Assembly: GCA_964017235.1 (NCBI GenBank)
Contig: OZ024936.1
Span: forward strand, 88,696,537-88,760,536
Reading direction: 5' to 3'
DNA: 64,000 nt
Origin: Sabellastarte sp. h YS-2021
Taxonomy: Eukaryota; Annelida; Polychaeta; Sabellida; Sabellidae
The position numbers and the translations under genes are program-made. Shown one piece after another: positions 41,401-47,400 of this stretch. The notes under the pieces are model-generated. The model was given only the letters and a program-made list of their open reading frames with translations. It was not told where the DNA came from and made no database searches. Position 1 is the first letter of the stretch. Every line of letters starts with the position of its first letter.

Positions 41401-44400
41401 TTGCCTATGATTTTACAAACACTTTATTTTTCAACACTATCTTCCCCCACACTCAATTTTGGCAAGTTTTACAAGTAATCCCGGGAGATAAGGAACATAT
41501 ATCCCCAATCACATCCTAAGATGTAAGCTGAACAATCGATTGCCAGAATATTGTCAGTGGCCGACTGTTGTACCCTGACACTGATGATTAACTGAGCATA
41601 GGTCTAATCCTTCACCTACTAATACAAGGTGGATCAAAGAAGAAACATCAGTAGACAAGTGCCCAGCCGGTGATACCCCTTTCACACTACAGGCGAATTC
41701 CCCTGCGGTTATGGGTGTTGGGCAAAATGCCCCTATCCTTCAACTAATACCTGAGGTTCATATGGCACCTTGTGACACACTGGTGAAACGTCCATTACCT
41801 TGCAAGGCCCACGGTTGTTTTCAAAAGTTTAACATATCTGCGTGTCAATTCATACTGTGAGCATGCAGAGACAATTCCAGATAAATATGAATTTCTTACT
41901 ACACTAACCGAAGGTGTGATCCACGGTGTACATAAGGTTCTGACTTGGTCATCTTTCCGTGTAATATGGTGACATCAGGTGAGTTGAGGTATTTGGATGC
42001 TTCTCCACTGTGTCACAAGGTCACATATGAATCTTGGACGGTAGTTGAGGGACAGGGGCGTTTCACCAAATCTCTATAACCGCTAATTACAGAAATATGA
42101 CGACCTGGGAGGCGGTTCCACTGCCAAGTAAAACTTCTAACCGCGGGACGTACCACCTGTAGTGTGAACAGGGCATAAGGTTGTGGTTTGTGACCCCAGT
42201 ACAGAAAGTTGTACACTAGGTATTAAGAAAATTCTACAAAACCTTCCACAGGATTCCAAGAGGAATTAGCATGTGTCAGGAACTGTTCCAGAGAATTATG
42301 GGCTAGCCAACAATATATGGAAGCAATCTAGGTGATGCGTGACTGCACTCAAGATCCCCAAGAATGAACACAATTGTTCAAAACTCAAGAACACCAAACT
42401 AGGCCCTGTAAATCAAAGCCTTCGTTCTGTTAATGAATTAGTTAACTCTTAGTTAATCTTGAGCTAGCCAACTCTTATGTCAATCAAAGTCTTAGTTTGT
42501 TTACTGTTGGATAATTATTGGTTAAAATGCTTCAAATTTAAAAATAACTCAGGCCCTTTCATTAAGTATTACTAACTAGTTATATAAACCATCAGATCTT
42601 TACATCCAACTAAATATAAAGTTATCGTTATTGGATAAAACAAAGTTAATGTAAGGTAATATGAAATTTACCTAAATTTTACAACATTTTAATTAACATT
42701 TATGATCTGGAGGAAATCTCTAACGACAATGTAATGACAACTAACAGTGTAACAACTACTCAACAAATACTTCTATTTACTCCATGAATTCTTTAGTAAA
42801 AGTGTCATTGCATTGTCATTAAGTATTAGTCAGTTTGCTATGTTATGAATGCCTCCATTTACACTCTTTCCATTTGCAGAGACAATTCCACATTCAATGT
42901 GCACATCACCATGCACTTCCACTCTCCATAATGATACACCATTATCTGTCATAAACTTGGGCTTGCAAGATTCAACTGTATCAAAAGATGGGATAGTAGA
43001 AATATTAGGCTCTAATGTGCTGCAAAGTTATACAATTGTGGTCGGGTGAGTTTTCCTTAACTTAAAAGTAGTCCTGATTTCTACCCTTGTGCACCAAGTA
43101 TCATGACCTACTTACATGATTCTAATTACTTCAATAAATAGACCAACATCTACTAACATGTTCCAATTTTTTTAATCTCTTATGTAGTCAATCTGACTAC
43201 CAGGACACAAAGGTACCATAGAGCATTTAATGGCCCATTCAAAGTGACACCATTCCCCTCTTCACCTTCCTGCAAGTAGGTTTTAGTCTAATCTAATCTA
43301 CTGCTTTGTAGGGGCAATATCTTCCCCAAAAAGGGGAACTCAGTGCACTATAGTATCAGAGACATTAGTCATAAGGATAGTCAAAGGGCGATCAAGGTCC
43401 ATAGTCCGGAGTTATGGGTGTGACCAATGTGAAGGAGACTAGGAGGGGAAACATGAGTTAAACAGGTGAGTTTTCAGGTGTTTCCTGAAGGATGTGACAG
43501 AGGGACTGTTTCTTATATGGAGAGGGAAAGAGTTCCAAAGAACTGGGACATAGTAACTGAAAGAATTTGAAAAGTGTTTGTTTGATTTGTGGACTGTGCC
43601 ATCAAAGGTGGGGATGTGAAGGAACTTAAGTTTAGGGCTGCTGCGTGTTGTGTTTCTTGAGGAGGTGTAGGGGTGAATTAATTCACTTATGCAAGCACAC
43701 TGGCTGTGGTTTAAAATTTTGCAAGTAATAAGGCCTATTTTGAATTGTAACCCGTTCTGGACTGGGAGCCAATGGAGTTTTTAGTGTAGCATACAAGAGC
43801 TCATGGTAGGTTTTATGCCTCAGAGTCTTTTGTATTGTACATGGTTCATAAAGATGCAGAGGCCAAAGGTCAAAGTTCAACAGTCTATTTAAATAGATGC
43901 TGAAGTAATTGTCAGTAGTAAAGTTTAGTAGCAAAACACCTTCAATGTTTGAAAACATGACCCTTTTGTAGGACTCAAAAGTTAAATCCCATAAAACTCA
44001 GATTCACGCCTGATTTGATATATAGTATCATGTAGTATGTCCTTGCAGGCTTTTGAAGTCAAGCTTCTATCATGTGTCTTGTGCATAAGAATATATAGAT
44101 ATTCTTGCATAAGAATATATAGTTACATTGAGTGCAAGCATGTTAAGGCCACCTTAAAATTATTTGAACTGAACTTTAAATTAGCTGTTTTAATAACATT
44201 TTCTTTGGCATAAATACAGCACAGTAAAGTTCACTTCTATGTGGGAATATGATAATTTTGTAACAGAGACATATTCAATTACAAAATGGGGATAATTCTT
44301 TTGTTGATCTATTGAGATCTAAAATTTATATTTAAAAAATGTAACTAAAAAGTTGCCTAGACATATATTTATTAAACTGTGTCTTCACTTGTTGACATTT

Positions 44401-47400
44401 CAACCTAGTCAGTTTCACACGAAATAATATTCACACATCCATACACTTTTGTGTTAACATAAACTTCTTCAAGGACAAACTTGCAAAGGAACATGGCTGT
44501 GACTTTCCCTTATTGTAACAGTTATTAGATAGTATTTATATACACTTGTATTTACAAATGTACACGTGTTTGACCTATTTCAAATGTCAAGTTATTTTAG
44601 TTTTTATACCTTTTAGTCTATCTCTTTTTAGCCAGACTTTTTCCTTTCTAAGTTAGCCTTACTTAGGGCTCGGGTTTCTTTGAAATGTGAGAGAACTTTC
44701 AGTTAAAACATTTGTTTATTTGGGGTTTTACGTCGCTTTCAACACTGAACAGGTCATATCACGACAGGTAGTTGAAAGGGCAGAGGAAACCAGTACATAC
44801 AGTTTGTCAGGGTTTTGTATTGTAAACTGCCGACCAACAGCAAGCAACTACCAGCTTTCCCACTTGAGGCCATGCCGGGAACCGAACCTCGGCCTCAGAG
44901 GTGGGAGGCAAGAGTGTTACCCCTCTGCCACCGCGGCCCCCCCTTTCAGTTGATACGATCAAGTTTCCATTGATATAACATAATGTACTTTTACATATTA
45001 TTGGCTTCTCTGTATGATGACCTAATATTTCATCACATGTATGGTTGCTTTGTAAATGGAAAAAAATATGTGTGTACATGTTGAAGAAAAAATATACTAC
45101 AAATCTTAGCCTTTAGCAAGGCTAGTTTGAAGGAAGACTCCAGTAAAAAAGCCATGTAAGTGAACCTTTAAATTTTTTGTCAAATCACATGCAGTGCCAC
45201 ACGGTGTGCTAAGTTTACCCCAAACCTTTCCAGGTTCACGGAAAAAAACTTACGAACCTGCAAAATTGCTATAGGTCTTTAAGAAAATTGGCCAGTCTGT
45301 ATTTTAATGTAGATTAAGTCAATATTGAATTTCAAAACTGACCAAGTAGCATTTGCCACTGAGTGAACAGTTTAACATTAGTTTCTTTTATACCCAGATT
45401 GTCTGTTGTGACAACCACAATCCCTGAATAATAAGTTTGGTCATTATAAAAAAAAGATGTACGAACATTTGTCTTTAGTTACAGGACATGTGAACAATTT
45501 ACTTACAGGACAACTGGACCTATGACTGTAGAAAGACACAGGTCTGTGAGATTAGCTACCTGTCCCAGTTGGCAGGTAGGGATGGGGGGGGGGGGTTAAG
45601 TTTTAATTTCTTACACTAGCAGCACACACATTTTTCTGCACAATTAGCAACATGACATGCATTTAAAAATGTCAACTAGGTGTCACAGGGCAAAGTTTCC
45701 ATGGAGACTTTAACCGACAGCATCTCACACTAGAGACTCACACCCTACCAGGTGAGCTATAAGGGAAATTCCTACAAGTGGAGCCAGTACTTGTGTGATT
45801 TTATCACTTCCTTATCCCTGGGTTCTGTCACGTTCTCCACTCCACATTACTTAACCTTAAGAAGGGTTCCTGCTTGTTTTTTAAAGCAGCAAGCACCACT
45901 GGTAAATCTAACCACACCATTCAGCCTGACACTAACAATGTTGCCAGGGGACTTGAACCCACACCCTCTCACTCAGGAGGTGCTTGGGTTCTTTCAACAA
46001 AGTTTGAAATTAATGAAAACACATTCAATTATCACTCTCCTCCCCCCATCTGCTTCTGTATTGATTGTTACTTACAGTTTGGAAAAGATTGGCCATTTCA
46101 AAACGGCCTTGGCCGTATCGAAACAGCCAAATAAACCTGATGGCCATTTTAATACCTAGGAGAGGTTTTGATATTGCTTGGTCATTTCAAAACCATCTCA
46201 CTGACTTTAAGCAGTCAGTATAATATTAAATACTGATCTAATAGTATATTATCTCAATTGTTATGAATTTGTAGTGGCACTGATATATAAATACTTGTAT
46301 ATGTTTATAATTTTTAAATGCAATTTTGATGTCCAGCTTTAAAAAACTCTGCAAATGAAGAAGTGCTAAAAACAGTCTTAATCCAACCAAATTTCTTTGT
46401 TATAACTACAGCTGTTTTCTTTGATTCCATAATAACAGAATAAATCCAATCAAGTGATTACTTAAAGAGTGATTAAGAAGTCACCATCAAAGGAATCACT
46501 ACCTTTAAGAAAAGACAGTGTCAGGGGGGCGAAGCCATTACTTTAATGTGGATTGATTTTGAGGTGTAAACGTAAATTACATTTAACTTTTTTATTATCT
46601 GGTCATAGAGCAAACACAAACTAATCAATACATTAAAACAACAGGATTATTCAGGACCCAATTATAGATCATAGCTTAACTGTAGCAGATGAAGACACTA
46701 ATTGCTCCCTTAGGTAATCCTTTTAAGTCAAAGGCCCTATTGAAGATCATAGCTTAAGTAACTCTATCCAGTTAGGTTTTAAAATGGCCCAAGTCATTTT
46801 GAATCCAAGTAAGGTTTTGAAATGGCCAAATACATATTTTGGGCATTTTGAAATGGCCATTAGCTTGGCTTCGAAATGGCCAAGGTTGTGAAATGGCCAG
46901 GAACATTAACCACCCTTCAAACCTCTTCTCAATCTCCCCTTGCAACAACTAAATGTTTATTTTATGATTGCAATTAGATTACTGTTGAAAAAACTATATA
47001 TATATAATATTATTCTAACGTTGGTTCATTAACACTGGCATTCATTCTATGTAGTCAGAATCTTAAAAATCCAAGGCTGAGACATAACATAAAGTGCATT
47101 CAAAATGATTCATTCCACTGTCAAATGTGATATGTAAATATGGAATGTATAAATATGCAAGTTTTGTTACAACAGTAAAAGTTGAAATTTCAAAAGGGCA
47201 TTAATTTTAGCTATTTTAGCTAATGCGCTTGGATAGTTAAAATTTAATTCCAATTGAAATTTTAAATCTGTATTAACATTTCCAGTAAAGAAATTACTTC
47301 TAGCCCAAATTTTATTTTTGCAGTGTCTATGCAGCCAGTTTGTTTGTTTTTTATACATAATAACCTATAAATATGCAAAAAGTGAAATTTGATTGGATGT

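Noticed and set aside
45752-46159. 135-codon plus frame
   Set aside because: Crosses a tRNA-like repeat head and the GGCCATTTCAAA repeat; no domain, no splice logic.
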